A stretch of DNA of 64,000 bases from the NCBI GenBank assembly GCA_963974715.1, contig CAXBDK010000013.1:1-64000 (forward strand), in the 5' to 3' direction. Made by a program: the position numbers and the translations under genes. Each line of letters opens with the position of its first letter. Position 1 is the first letter of the stretch. This document shows positions 42,175-51,410 of this stretch, in pieces. The notes under the pieces were generated by a model. The model saw nothing but the letters and a program-made list of their open reading frames with translations, did not search any database and was not told where the DNA came from. The stretch is from Sediminicola sp963974715 (GTDB lineage Bacteria; Bacteroidota; Bacteroidia; Flavobacteriales; Flavobacteriaceae).

Positions 42175-45100
42175 ATGAGAAAGGACTTGTGTACAGGACA
42201 GAACGCGGCATTGGAACCATACCATATTTTGGACACCCTTCCAGAAAAGGAATACGACGCCATTACCCGTTTGGCCTCCTTTATTTGCGAAACCCCAATT
42301 GCCCTGGTATCCCTGGTAACGGATAGCAGGCAATTTTTTAAATCGCGCCATGGAATAGAACTGGAAGAAACCCCTTTAACGGATTCTTTCTGTGTACATG
42401 CCATTGCCCATAAAGATCGCACGCTCCTTATAAAAGACGCCCGTAAGGATGAACGCTTCCGAAACAATAAATATGTAATATCCGCTCCCAATATCGTATT
42501 CTATGCGGGTATCGTCCTTTCTTCCAAGGACGGTCACCCTTTGGGAACCCTGTGCGTCCTAGATCATCGCCCCCGCGTTCTAAGTCCACAACAGTTGGAC
42601 GCACTGCAATCGCTCGCCGATCAAGTGGTCCAACTTTTTGAGCTAAGACGTAAGAGCGGTGAATTGGAGCAAAGCAAAAAAGACCTTTTTCTGGAGTCCG
42701 ATCGCCTTAACAATATTCTGGAGTCCACCCAAGCGGGAACTTGGGAGTGGGACGTGCCCACGGGGGAATTGGTCATCAATGGCCAATGGCTGAAAATGCT
42801 CGGATATACATTCAATGACTTAGGTCCGATAACTACAGATACCGTTCGCAGGCTTTTGCATCCGGACGATCTAATAAAGTGGAAGGATCTTATAAGCAAC
42901 TGTTTTGAGGGAAAAAGGGAATATTTTGATATGGATTGCAGAATGCTGCATAAACAGGGGCATTGGGCATGGGGTCATACAAAAGGAAAGATCGTTCACC
43001 GGGATGGCCAAGGAAGGCCCCTATTGGTTTCAGGCACCAATATGGACATTACCGAGCAAAAAACGAAAGATCTTCAACTTCAGGCAATAACCAATAACAT
43101 TCCGGGCGTGTTGGTACGCTTGGGATTCTCCAAGCTTGGAAGCGAAGAAACACTGTATATCAGTCAAGGGGCGAAGAAAATGTTCGGATATACGGCCGAC
43201 CGGATAATGGCGGACCACCTTTTGGCATTGGGACGATATGACAGGGCCGAACGCAAAGAATTCCGCAATTACCTGAGGAAATGGGTTCTTGGGAAAGGGA
43301 TCAAGCGGGTGTACGAATGGAGTTACCTCCATCCCGACGGCAGCATGAAATGGCACAAGATATCGGGCAATCCCACGGATCTGGGAAACGGTTCCTACGT
43401 GTGGGATGGGATGATATTGGACATCACGGACCGCAAAGAGGCCGAAAATAAGGCGGTGAAAAGTGCGGATCATTTGTTGGAGGCCCAACGACTGGCCAAA
43501 ATGGGAAGTTGGAATTTTGATCTTAACGAGGATAAGATCAGCTGGACGGAATCGCTATATGATGTGTACGGGGTGCGAAAGGAAACGTTTGAAGTTACCT
43601 ACGATTCCATAGTTGGACTGATCGATCCCGAATATCGGGAGTTGGCGCAAAAGACCTGTGAGCATACCCGGCGGACCGGGGAGGGCTTTAGTATGCAGTA
43701 CAGGATAAGCACCCCTGATGGCACCAAAAAATTTATTGAGGAATACGGTTTTGGGGAAAAGAACGCCGAAGGGGGCATAGTGCGTCTTTTTGGGACGGCC
43801 CAGGACATTACCGATGCCAAGTTGGCAGAGGATAGGATTTCCCAAATAAACGAGCGTTACAATTACGTGAACAAGGCGACAAACGATGCCATTTACGATT
43901 GGGACGTTACGGCCGACAGATTTCAGTGGGGAGAGGGCTTCACCAGGAACTTTGGATATGAAATGGCCCCTCAAAAAGAGTTTACGCTGGCAGATTGGGC
44001 AGGCCTCATGTATCCTTTTGACAGGGACAAGAACAGGGAAAACTGGGACTCGTTCATGGCAGATCCCGAACAGATCCGCTGGAACAAGGAGTTCCGTTTT
44101 AGAAAAGAGGACGGCACGTACTTATGGGTGGAGGAAATAGGGCACTTGATCAGGGACAAAAAGGGCAGGCCGCTCCGTATGATCGGCTGCCTGCGCGATA
44201 TCTCAGAAGTCACAAAAACAAGGTTACAGGACCAATTGCAGCAGCAGTTGGCACGTTTCTTCAAACAGGAAGAACACCTGCCACATATCATGCCCGGGGT
44301 ACTAAAGTACCTAATCGATCTTATAGGGTTCAAAACAGCTGAAATATGGCTAAAAACAGATAATTGCGAAGAAATCGGGCTCTTCCATACCAGTTCGATC
44401 GACGGTAGGCCAAAGTTGTTCCATAAGGAGGGGCTGGACAAAAATTCCAAGGACAGTTATAAGGGAATGCCCAGTGAAGTCTGGAAACGGCAACAGGTTT
44501 TGATCTGGGACAATATCGATACCGATCAAAGGTTCCTCCGACATAAAGCAGCGGCCGTGGCCGGATTACGATCGGCCATTGGCATCCCTTTGGTACACCA
44601 TCAGGAAATAGTGGGGGTACTGCTTTTTTGTGATGACGCCCCGTTGGGGCAGGATCCCGAAAGGGTAAAACCCATAGAGGGGCTGCAGTATTTTTTGGGA
44701 GGGGAAATCAAGCGGAAGCAACAAGAAGAGGAGATGTACCTTTTGTTTCACAGCGCTCCCGAAATTATAGCCATTACGTCATCCTTGGGTCATTTTATAA
44801 AAGTAAACCCCGCCTTTTGTAAGGTCTTGGGCTATAGGGCAGAGGAACTCACCAATAAACCATTTACGGATTACGTGCACCCGGAGGACCGGACCAAAAC
44901 TTACCTAGAGTTTAAGGAGGCCATATCAGGCCATGGAAAATCCAATAATTTCGTAAACCGATATAAGTGTAAATCAGGAGAATATAGGTATATCTCTTGG
45001 AATACTTCCGATAATTTTGGGGCGGATGGAAAAATATTTGCATTCGGAAGGGATGTAACGGATGTAAAAGAACTGGAAGAACTTCTGGAAAATGCCTCCA

Positions 45101-46914
45101 GACTTGCCGCTATGGGCAGTTGGGAGCTCAACCTATTGGAAGGGACCCTCTATTTTTCAAAAATAACCAGGGAAATACATGAACTTGGGGAGAAAGAAAT
45201 TTTGGAAGTGAAGGATCTGCCAAAGTTTTATCCGGAATGGATGATCGGTTTTATTGCAGAAATGGGCCTTGCAAATAATGTGGATACCAGTCCCTGGGAC
45301 CACGAACTGCCCATTATGACCGCCCTGAATAACAAAAGGTGGGTAAGGATCATGGGGCAGGCCGAAATCAAGGATGGAAAATGTACCCGATTGTACGGTA
45401 GTCTCCAGGATATACATCCACAAAAAATGGCCGAACTGGAGCTGCAACATACCCTTCAGGAGAAAAATAACATCCTAGAGAGCATTGGTGATGCCTTTTT
45501 TGCGGTGGATAGGGACTGGGTGGTTACCTATTGGAACAAGGAAGCGGAGAAGATCTTGGGCAAAAAACGGCAGGAAATCTTGGGAAGGGTACTGTGGGAA
45601 TCCTATCCGGACGCAGTGGAGCTAAAATTCCATACAGCCTATAAAAAGGCCATGGAAAGTGGTGAAACCGTTCATTTTGACGAGTTTTATCCCACGACCA
45701 AACAATGGTTCGAGGTAAGCGCATATCCCTCTTCCAACGGGCTGTCCGTGTATTTCAAGGATGTCAGCATTCGCAAGGTAGCGGAGGAACAGGTACGCAT
45801 ATCCAACGAGCGTTTTGAAACCATTGCGCAGGCAACCAATGATGCCGTATGGGACTACAACGTGGAAGCGGACACCTTGTTCTGGGGAAGGGGTTTTACG
45901 ACCCTTTTTGGAATTGATGGCACGAAGGAGAATCCCACCTTTGAAAAGTGGATGGGCCAAATGCACCCTCAGGACCGGTCAACAATTGCCGAAAATCTAC
46001 AACAGGCCCTGGCCGATCCCCAAAGAGGAAATTGGTTTGGGGAGTACCGCTTTTTGAGAAAGGATGGCTCCTATGCCTTTGTGATGGACAGGGCGGTGTT
46101 TATCCGGGACATCCACGGAAAGACGGTGAGGGCGGTAGGCGCCATGACGGATATCAGTTATCGAAAGGAATATGAGGATTCCTTGAGGAAACTCAATGAA
46201 CAGTTGGAACTGCGTGCGAAGGAACTGGCGGATTCAAATGCGGAACTGGAGCAATTTGCCTATGTGGCCTCCCATGACCTTCAGGAGCCATTGCGCATGG
46301 TCACCAGTTTTATGGGCCAATTGGAAAAAAAATATAGTGATGTGCTGGACGAGAAGGCCCACACCTATATTTATTATGCTGTGGACGGGGCAAAGAGAAT
46401 GAGGCAGATCATATTAGACCTTCTACAATTTTCACGGGTAGGGAAATATGATGATTCCCTTAAGAACATCCCGCTTAACGAGCTGGTGGAAGAAGTCCGC
46501 CAGTTATTGCACAAAAAGATACAAGAGAAAAAAGCGACCATTATTGTCGAAAATTTGCCTACCTTTCATACGTATCATACCCCGTTGGTGCAGATATTAC
46601 AGAACCTTATTGCAAATGCCATAGAATATTCTAAGAAAGAGGTCCCTCCAATTGTCCGCATTTCGGCCGAGGAAAGGGAAAATGAGTGGCTCATCGCGGT
46701 AAGCGACAACGGTTTGGGAATCGATTCGGAATATTTCGACAGAATATTCGTTATCTTCCAAAGACTCCATTCACAGGGCGACTTTACGGGAACAGGCATG
46801 GGACTGTCCATAGTCAAAAAGAACGTGGGGATATTGGGAGGTAAAATTTGGGTCGAATCCGAAGTCGGTCATGGCAGCACGTTTAAATTTACCTTGTTAA
46901 AGAAATTATTATGA
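42175..46914 (+). CDS. Multi-sensor histidine kinase (2 GAF, about 8 PAS domains)
   Basis: This is a 1,579-aa protein. I start at 42175 because family members begin close to the LEPYHILDTLPEKEYDAITRLA segment; an in-frame ATG at 42097 would add 26 residues. Order: GAF (about 15-155), four PAS domains (about 180-700), a second GAF (about 715-860), four more PAS domains (to about 1360), a coiled coil, HisKA with ASHDLQEPLRM, and HATPase_c with NLIANAIEY, DNGLGID and GTGMGLSI. No transmembrane segment is seen, so it senses cytoplasmic signals. It overlaps the next response regulator by four bases. Confidence 0.93.
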   Translation: MRKDLCTGQNAALEPYHILDTLPEKEYDAITRLASFICETPIALVSLVTDSRQFFKSRHGIELEETPLTDSFCVHAIAHKDRTLLIKDARKDERFRNNKYVISAPNIVFYAGIVLSSKDGHPLGTLCVLDHRPRVLSPQQLDALQSLADQVVQLFELRRKSGELEQSKKDLFLESDRLNNILESTQAGTWEWDVPTGELVINGQWLKMLGYTFNDLGPITTDTVRRLLHPDDLIKWKDLISNCFEGKREYFDMDCRMLHKQGHWAWGHTKGKIVHRDGQGRPLLVSGTNMDITEQKTKDLQLQAITNNIPGVLVRLGFSKLGSEETLYISQGAKKMFGYTADRIMADHLLALGRYDRAERKEFRNYLRKWVLGKGIKRVYEWSYLHPDGSMKWHKISGNPTDLGNGSYVWDGMILDITDRKEAENKAVKSADHLLEAQRLAKMGSWNFDLNEDKISWTESLYDVYGVRKETFEVTYDSIVGLIDPEYRELAQKTCEHTRRTGEGFSMQYRISTPDGTKKFIEEYGFGEKNAEGGIVRLFGTAQDITDAKLAEDRISQINERYNYVNKATNDAIYDWDVTADRFQWGEGFTRNFGYEMAPQKEFTLADWAGLMYPFDRDKNRENWDSFMADPEQIRWNKEFRFRKEDGTYLWVEEIGHLIRDKKGRPLRMIGCLRDISEVTKTRLQDQLQQQLARFFKQEEHLPHIMPGVLKYLIDLIGFKTAEIWLKTDNCEEIGLFHTSSIDGRPKLFHKEGLDKNSKDSYKGMPSEVWKRQQVLIWDNIDTDQRFLRHKAAAVAGLRSAIGIPLVHHQEIVGVLLFCDDAPLGQDPERVKPIEGLQYFLGGEIKRKQQEEEMYLLFHSAPEIIAITSSLGHFIKVNPAFCKVLGYRAEELTNKPFTDYVHPEDRTKTYLEFKEAISGHGKSNNFVNRYKCKSGEYRYISWNTSDNFGADGKIFAFGRDVTDVKELEELLENASRLAAMGSWELNLLEGTLYFSKITREIHELGEKEILEVKDLPKFYPEWMIGFIAEMGLANNVDTSPWDHELPIMTALNNKRWVRIMGQAEIKDGKCTRLYGSLQDIHPQKMAELELQHTLQEKNNILESIGDAFFAVDRDWVVTYWNKEAEKILGKKRQEILGRVLWESYPDAVELKFHTAYKKAMESGETVHFDEFYPTTKQWFEVSAYPSSNGLSVYFKDVSIRKVAEEQVRISNERFETIAQATNDAVWDYNVEADTLFWGRGFTTLFGIDGTKENPTFEKWMGQMHPQDRSTIAENLQQALADPQRGNWFGEYRFLRKDGSYAFVMDRAVFIRDIHGKTVRAVGAMTDISYRKEYEDSLRKLNEQLELRAKELADSNAELEQFAYVASHDLQEPLRMVTSFMGQLEKKYSDVLDEKAHTYIYYAVDGAKRMRQIILDLLQFSRVGKYDDSLKNIPLNELVEEVRQLLHKKIQEKKATIIVENLPTFHTYHTPLVQILQNLIANAIEYSKKEVPPIVRISAEERENEWLIAVSDNGLGIDSEYFDRIFVIFQRLHSQGDFTGTGMGLSIVKKNVGILGGKIWVESEVGHGSTFKFTLLKKLL

Positions 46915-47342
46915 AACCGATACATATCTTATTGGTGGAGGACAACGAAGGGGATATCCTGTTGACAACGGAGGCATTGGCCGATAGTAAAATTTTAAAT
47001 ACGGTGGGCATTGCCCGTAATGGCAAGGAAGCCTTGGATTATATCTTTAAAAGGGGAGTGTTCGTGGATGCCCCGACCCCAAATTTGGTGCTGTTGGACA
47101 TAAACCTTCCCTTTAAAAACGGACATGAGGTATTGCAGACCATAAAAGGCCACAGGGAAGTGCAGCATTTACCGGTAATTATGCTTACCACCTCTTCCTC
47201 GGAGAGGGATATTCGATTATCCTATGAGCACAGGGCCAATTGTTATATAAGCAAACCTGTGGAGGCCGATCAGTTTTTGAACGCCATATCCGCAATGGAT
47301 AATCTTTGGATCAATATAGTAAGCTTGCCAGCTAACGAATAA
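46911..47342 (+). CDS. Single-domain response regulator
   Basis: This 143-aa receiver domain resembles Rcp1-type regulators of phytochrome-like kinases. The acidic patch is LLVEDNEGD, the phosphoacceptor Asp is in LVLLDINLPFKNGHE, and MLTTSSSERD and ISKPVE supply the Thr/Ser and Lys. There is no output domain. The ATGA overlap with the kinase gene marks it as the cognate partner. Confidence 0.93.
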   Translation: MKPIHILLVEDNEGDILLTTEALADSKILNTVGIARNGKEALDYIFKRGVFVDAPTPNLVLLDINLPFKNGHEVLQTIKGHREVQHLPVIMLTTSSSERDIRLSYEHRANCYISKPVEADQFLNAISAMDNLWINIVSLPANE

Positions 47343-47343
47343 T

Positions 47344-48348
47344 ATGCAGAAGGATACCAAATCATATAACATAGTGGTAATAGAGGACAATCCGGGCGAC
47401 TTTCTACTGGTCCAGGATTATCTGGAAGAAGAGATTCTCCTACCATCCATTTATAGGGCCGAAAGCTTTAATGCGGCCAGACAACTTTTGGCCGATACCA
47501 CGGTGCCCATAGATGTAATATTGCTCGATCTTACCCTGCCGGACAAACAAGGGGAGGAGCTGGTAAATGGAATGGTTTCCGTGGCCAAGGGAATACCGGT
47601 GATCATCCTAACAGGGTATACCGATATTTATTTTTCCATCCGTGCCCTGGCCCTGGGTGCATCGGATTACCTGCTCAAGGAAAACCTTACCGCCATGGCC
47701 CTGTACAAAAGTATCGTGTACAATATTGAACGGAACAGGAACCTGGTACACTTAAAGGAATCGGAACAACGGTACTCCAACCTCTTTCACCTAAGTCCAC
47801 AGCCCATGTGGGTCTTTAGCATGGATAACCTAGCGTTTTTGGACGTGAACGAAGCGGCGATCAAGCATTATGGCTACTCCAAAAAGGAGTTTTTGGCCAT
47901 GACGCTCCGGGATATAAAACTGAAAGAGGAAATCCCGGAAATGGAGAAGAAGATCTGCACCCTTAAACGTACGGAAGATACCCTGCAGGATGAATATAGG
48001 CATGTCAAAAAAAATGGGGACGAGATCATCGTGGATGTAAGGAGCAATAGGATCAACTATGATGGCAGGGATGCGGTTGTCTCCTTGGCCACCGATATTA
48101 CGGAACGCAGGCGGCATATAAGGGCCATAGAGGAACAGAACAAAAAGTTAAAGGAAATTGCCTGGACCCAATCGCACATAGTAAGGGCCCCATTGGCACG
48201 TATCATGGGGCTGGTGAAGACAATGGAAAATAATGCTACCTCCATGGACGAAAAAGAGCTAATATTACAGTATATAATGAATTCTTCCGTAGAATTGGAC
48301 AACATAATCCAAGATATAATCAATAAATCCCAACAGGGAAAATCATAG
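47344..48348 (+). CDS. Receiver-PAS-dimerisation protein lacking a kinase ATPase domain
   Basis: This 334-aa protein has a receiver domain (about 8-125; VIEDNPGD, phosphoacceptor Asp in DVILLDLTLPDKQG, Lys in LLKEN), a PAS domain (about 140-260) and a C-terminal helical hairpin (about 265-330). The hairpin has QSHIVRAPLARI, where a HisKA-type phosphoacceptor His would be. The protein then stops, with no HATPase_c domain. It may act as a phosphotransfer or scaffold protein for the neighbouring kinase. It begins two bases after the preceding regulator gene and ends four bases before the next one. Confidence 0.88.
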   Translation: MQKDTKSYNIVVIEDNPGDFLLVQDYLEEEILLPSIYRAESFNAARQLLADTTVPIDVILLDLTLPDKQGEELVNGMVSVAKGIPVIILTGYTDIYFSIRALALGASDYLLKENLTAMALYKSIVYNIERNRNLVHLKESEQRYSNLFHLSPQPMWVFSMDNLAFLDVNEAAIKHYGYSKKEFLAMTLRDIKLKEEIPEMEKKICTLKRTEDTLQDEYRHVKKNGDEIIVDVRSNRINYDGRDAVVSLATDITERRRHIRAIEEQNKKLKEIAWTQSHIVRAPLARIMGLVKTMENNATSMDEKELILQYIMNSSVELDNIIQDIINKSQQGKS

Positions 48349-48351
48349 TTT

Positions 48352-48741
48352 ATGGCCCAACACACATTTGTAGTGGACGATGACCCCATTGTACTGTTCC
48401 TGATGAAAAAATTATTAGGGGTGTACCCTTTTGCGGCAAGCGTACAGTATTATGAAAAAAGCATGGAAGCCTTGGCGCAGCTTAAAAATCTCCATAATAT
48501 GGGGGACAGGTTCCTGATATTTTTGGACATCAATATGCCCGAGGTGGACGGATGGGAATTCTTGCGCCATTTGAGTCGGTTTGCAGATCCCTCCAATACC
48601 TTTGTCGTGATCATTACTTCCTCTACCGATCTACAGGACAAGAAGAGGGCCGAGGCGGATCCCTATACCAGAAGGCTGCTCGTTAAACCGGTATTACAGG
48701 AAAACTTGGACGAGATCACAAAGGAAATGGGCTGGGAATAA
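48352..48741 (+). CDS. Single-domain response regulator
   Basis: This 129-aa receiver domain has the acidic pair in VVDDDPIVLFL, the phosphoacceptor Asp in FLIFLDINMPEVDGWE, Thr/Ser in VIITSSTD and Lys in LLVKPV. It has no output domain. It is the last gene of the kinase operon and resembles the receiver at 62765-63160, which also stands beside a kinase gene. Confidence 0.92.
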   Translation: MAQHTFVVDDDPIVLFLMKKLLGVYPFAASVQYYEKSMEALAQLKNLHNMGDRFLIFLDINMPEVDGWEFLRHLSRFADPSNTFVVIITSSTDLQDKKRAEADPYTRRLLVKPVLQENLDEITKEMGWE

Positions 48742-48767
48742 CGGCCGAAGGACTTCTGTCTGCTATC

Positions 48768-49523
48768 CTAGACAATATTTACCACAATGCCCATATCCTC
48801 CAGTTTTTCCAAAATGGAGGGAGGGATCCCGTTGTCGGTAATGATTTCGTCTATCTCTTCAAGGCCGCAGATTTTTGCGAAGCTCTTTTTTCCAAATTTC
48901 GAGGAGTCGGCCAATACGATGGTCCTTTGGGCCGAGGACAACATTTTCCGGTTTAGTTGGGCCTCTTCCAAGTTTGTGGTGGTCAATCCATATTCCAGAT
49001 CGATACCGTCCACCCCTAAAAACAGCTTGCTGCACGAAACGCTTTCCAGAATCTGTTGGGCATAATTGCCCACCACGGAAGCGGAGCTGTGTCGGACATA
49101 TCCGGCCAACTGTAGGACATCCACCTCCTTGAACCTTAGCAGCTCCAAAACCACATGGAGCGAAGAAGTGATGACCATTAACTTCCCCACGGGTTTTATG
49201 GACCGGGCCAAGGCCTGTACCGTGGTTCCCGAAGCGATGATAATGGAATCGTTTTCGGATATGGTGCGCGCCGCCGCTTGGGCAATGCCACTTTTTTCCT
49301 CTACCGAAATCTTTTCCTTTTCATGTACATGGCGGTCGTTGATATACGGGTTTTCCAAGGATGCGCCCCCATGGGTACGAAAGAGCAGGCCTTTCTCTTC
49401 CAATAATTTCAGGTCTTTCCTGATGGTGACCGCGGAAACATCCAATAATTGGCAAAGGTCCAAAACCTCAATGTATTTTTCTTTTTCCAACTTGTTTAAG
49501 ATGGTCTGGTGTCGCTTCATCAC
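48768..49523 (-). CDS. DeoR-family transcriptional repressor
   Basis: This 251-aa protein has an N-terminal winged HTH (about 6-57; LDLCQLLDVSAVTIRKDLKLLEEKGLLFRTHGGA) and a DeoRC sugar-phosphate sensor domain (SIIIASGTTVQALAR, KLFLGVDGIDLEYGLT, LADSSKFGKKSFAKI). Such repressors usually respond to phosphorylated sugars or sugar-derived effectors. It is transcribed towards the kinase operon end and alone. Control of the nearby fucose cluster is possible but unproven. The 290 bases upstream hold no gene I can support. Confidence 0.92.
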   Translation of the reverse strand: MMKRHQTILNKLEKEKYIEVLDLCQLLDVSAVTIRKDLKLLEEKGLLFRTHGGASLENPYINDRHVHEKEKISVEEKSGIAQAAARTISENDSIIIASGTTVQALARSIKPVGKLMVITSSLHVVLELLRFKEVDVLQLAGYVRHSSASVVGNYAQQILESVSCSKLFLGVDGIDLEYGLTTTNLEEAQLNRKMLSSAQRTIVLADSSKFGKKSFAKICGLEEIDEIITDNGIPPSILEKLEDMGIVVNIV

Positions 49524-49814
49524 TACAGTATCTATTAGGATATTCCGCTTTGGGAAAAATTACGGTACAAGCTAACCTATTCCGTCCAATTCCGCAAGAA
49601 AAGGACGGAAAATGAAACTTTATCCAGGCAGGTCAGTAGTGTCCGTTCCTTGATTTGCTGCCCAATGAACATTTCAATATTTTTCATTTTTACATCATAT
49701 TGTTTTGTTTTGCGGGTTTTTTGTTTGATATTGATTTCTTTCCAAGCTGTTCGAATTTTTCGGTTTGCTATTCCAATCCGCAAAAATAACGGGTTTGCGT
49801 ATTATGTGGAACGT

Positions 49815-50993
49815 TTACCTGTCCACAACCTTATCGTTTAAGGAATTGGAAACATACATATTGGGCGTTTTACCGGTATACTTTTTAAAGGCCAGAAAAA
49901 ATGGATTGTAGGAGGAGAACCCAACTTGGTTGGCCAGCGCATTTAAGGTATTGCTGCCCAAATAACCTTCGTTGATCAATTTAACGGCGTGTTGGATCTG
50001 TGTCCTTTTCTTGTATTCAGAAAATGATAGGTTGCAGTGATATTTAAAAAGGTGTACCACATGGCTTTTGGGCACGTTCATAAGGGCGGCCAGTTCCTGA
50101 AGATCGAATTTCGGATCTAAAAAATGGTCGCTCCCCAAGGTCATTTTTTCCAATTGTTCTATGTACCGTGCGTTGTTCTCCACCATCTTCTGCGCCAATT
50201 TCCGATCCTGGGGATTTGATATTCCGTGCGCATCCTTAAGCGCCCAATGATCCGTCACGGGAATGTTGGTACCCATGTAGGCCTTTACTTTTTTTTCCAT
50301 GGAACCGTAGCCGTACAGGATTTCGGGCGAATTCAATATCTTTAGAAAGACGAACAGCCAGATGAGGGAGGATATCCAGATATAATTGTCCAGCCCACTG
50401 AAAGTCCCCGTCCGCAATTCGAAGAAGATCACGACCACCATCCTTAGGACTACCATCACATAGGTGGCCAACAAGGTCATGATCCAATTCCTCATAAGTG
50501 TCCATTCCTTCTGTCCGTAGTTTTCCCTTATGGCCGTATCGAACAGGTTTCTACGTAGCATCCATAGAGTGGCCAACAGGGTGGCAAAGCAGAACAGGGC
50601 ATATCCCGCATAAAAAAGGGATTGTAAAGAGGGGGAAAATGCACCGATTTCTATAAGGGAAATTAGGGAAACAAAATAAAGTAGGGGGAAAATAAAATGC
50701 AGAAGATGCCATTTTTTAAACCGAGTATCGTTCTTCAGCAAGCTTTCAAAATAAAGGTACATCAAAGGGAACATAAATACGGAAAATGTCTTTATAGGTG
50801 TTATATAACCTTCCGTAAAGGATTGGATTCCCAAGTTTCTTGTTGCAAAGGCCAAATAGGCAAGGGAAATGTACAAAAGAATTATCAAAAGATAGAAATT
50901 GAATATCCTATTGGACCTTATAAAACGTGCCACCGTAAAGGAAACTGCAATTCCAACGGTTCCACAGGCAAGCACAATAAAATGGTATAACAT
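49815..50993 (-). CDS. AraC-family regulator with multi-helix membrane N-terminus
   Basis: This 392-aa protein has about seven hydrophobic helices in residues 1-245 and a cytoplasmic AraC-type HTH domain at the C-terminus (about 280-385; FDLQELAALMNVPKSHVVHLFKYH, then NTLNALANQVGFSSYNPFFLAFKKYTGKTP). This membrane-tethered AraC design is frequent in Bacteroidota and suggests sensing of a membrane or extracellular signal. Its target is unknown. It is a single gene. Confidence 0.88.
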   Translation of the reverse strand: MLYHFIVLACGTVGIAVSFTVARFIRSNRIFNFYLLIILLYISLAYLAFATRNLGIQSFTEGYITPIKTFSVFMFPLMYLYFESLLKNDTRFKKWHLLHFIFPLLYFVSLISLIEIGAFSPSLQSLFYAGYALFCFATLLATLWMLRRNLFDTAIRENYGQKEWTLMRNWIMTLLATYVMVVLRMVVVIFFELRTGTFSGLDNYIWISSLIWLFVFLKILNSPEILYGYGSMEKKVKAYMGTNIPVTDHWALKDAHGISNPQDRKLAQKMVENNARYIEQLEKMTLGSDHFLDPKFDLQELAALMNVPKSHVVHLFKYHCNLSFSEYKKRTQIQHAVKLINEGYLGSNTLNALANQVGFSSYNPFFLAFKKYTGKTPNMYVSNSLNDKVVDR

Positions 50994-51410
50994 GGACAGT
51001 GGTGGTGTTAGTTGGAATATTTATGGGCGACCGTAAACGATCATATAACATGGGTCTGGGATGTGCAACCTTCCCGCAAAGGGAAGATTTCTTCCTATCG
51101 ATTCCGACTCTTGTTATTGATTCGTTAAAATTACTTATTGAAATCCGATAAACCGTCATTTCTGACCATAATATCAAAAAAAAAATCGGTTGATTTGCTT
51201 GTCTTTCAAAAGATATAGGAAACCAATGTCAACCATTTGTAGTACAATGATATTTTTTTAAGCAATAAGTTTTAACGATGTGCGCCGTACCGAGTATTCT
51301 TTCTTACCACGGGTTGTGGGGGTACGTTACCGCCACCATTTTTGGACCAAATAGTAGTATAAAAGGTTTTGAGATCGACCCAGTGCACCAAAGAACCAAC
51401 CAAACCATAT
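50994..51410. other. Intergenic region before the surface adhesin gene
   Basis: This 417-base divergent spacer holds no gene that I can support. It must contain promoters for the AraC gene on the minus strand and the adhesin gene on the plus strand; I did not identify a clear promoter match. Confidence 0.4.
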
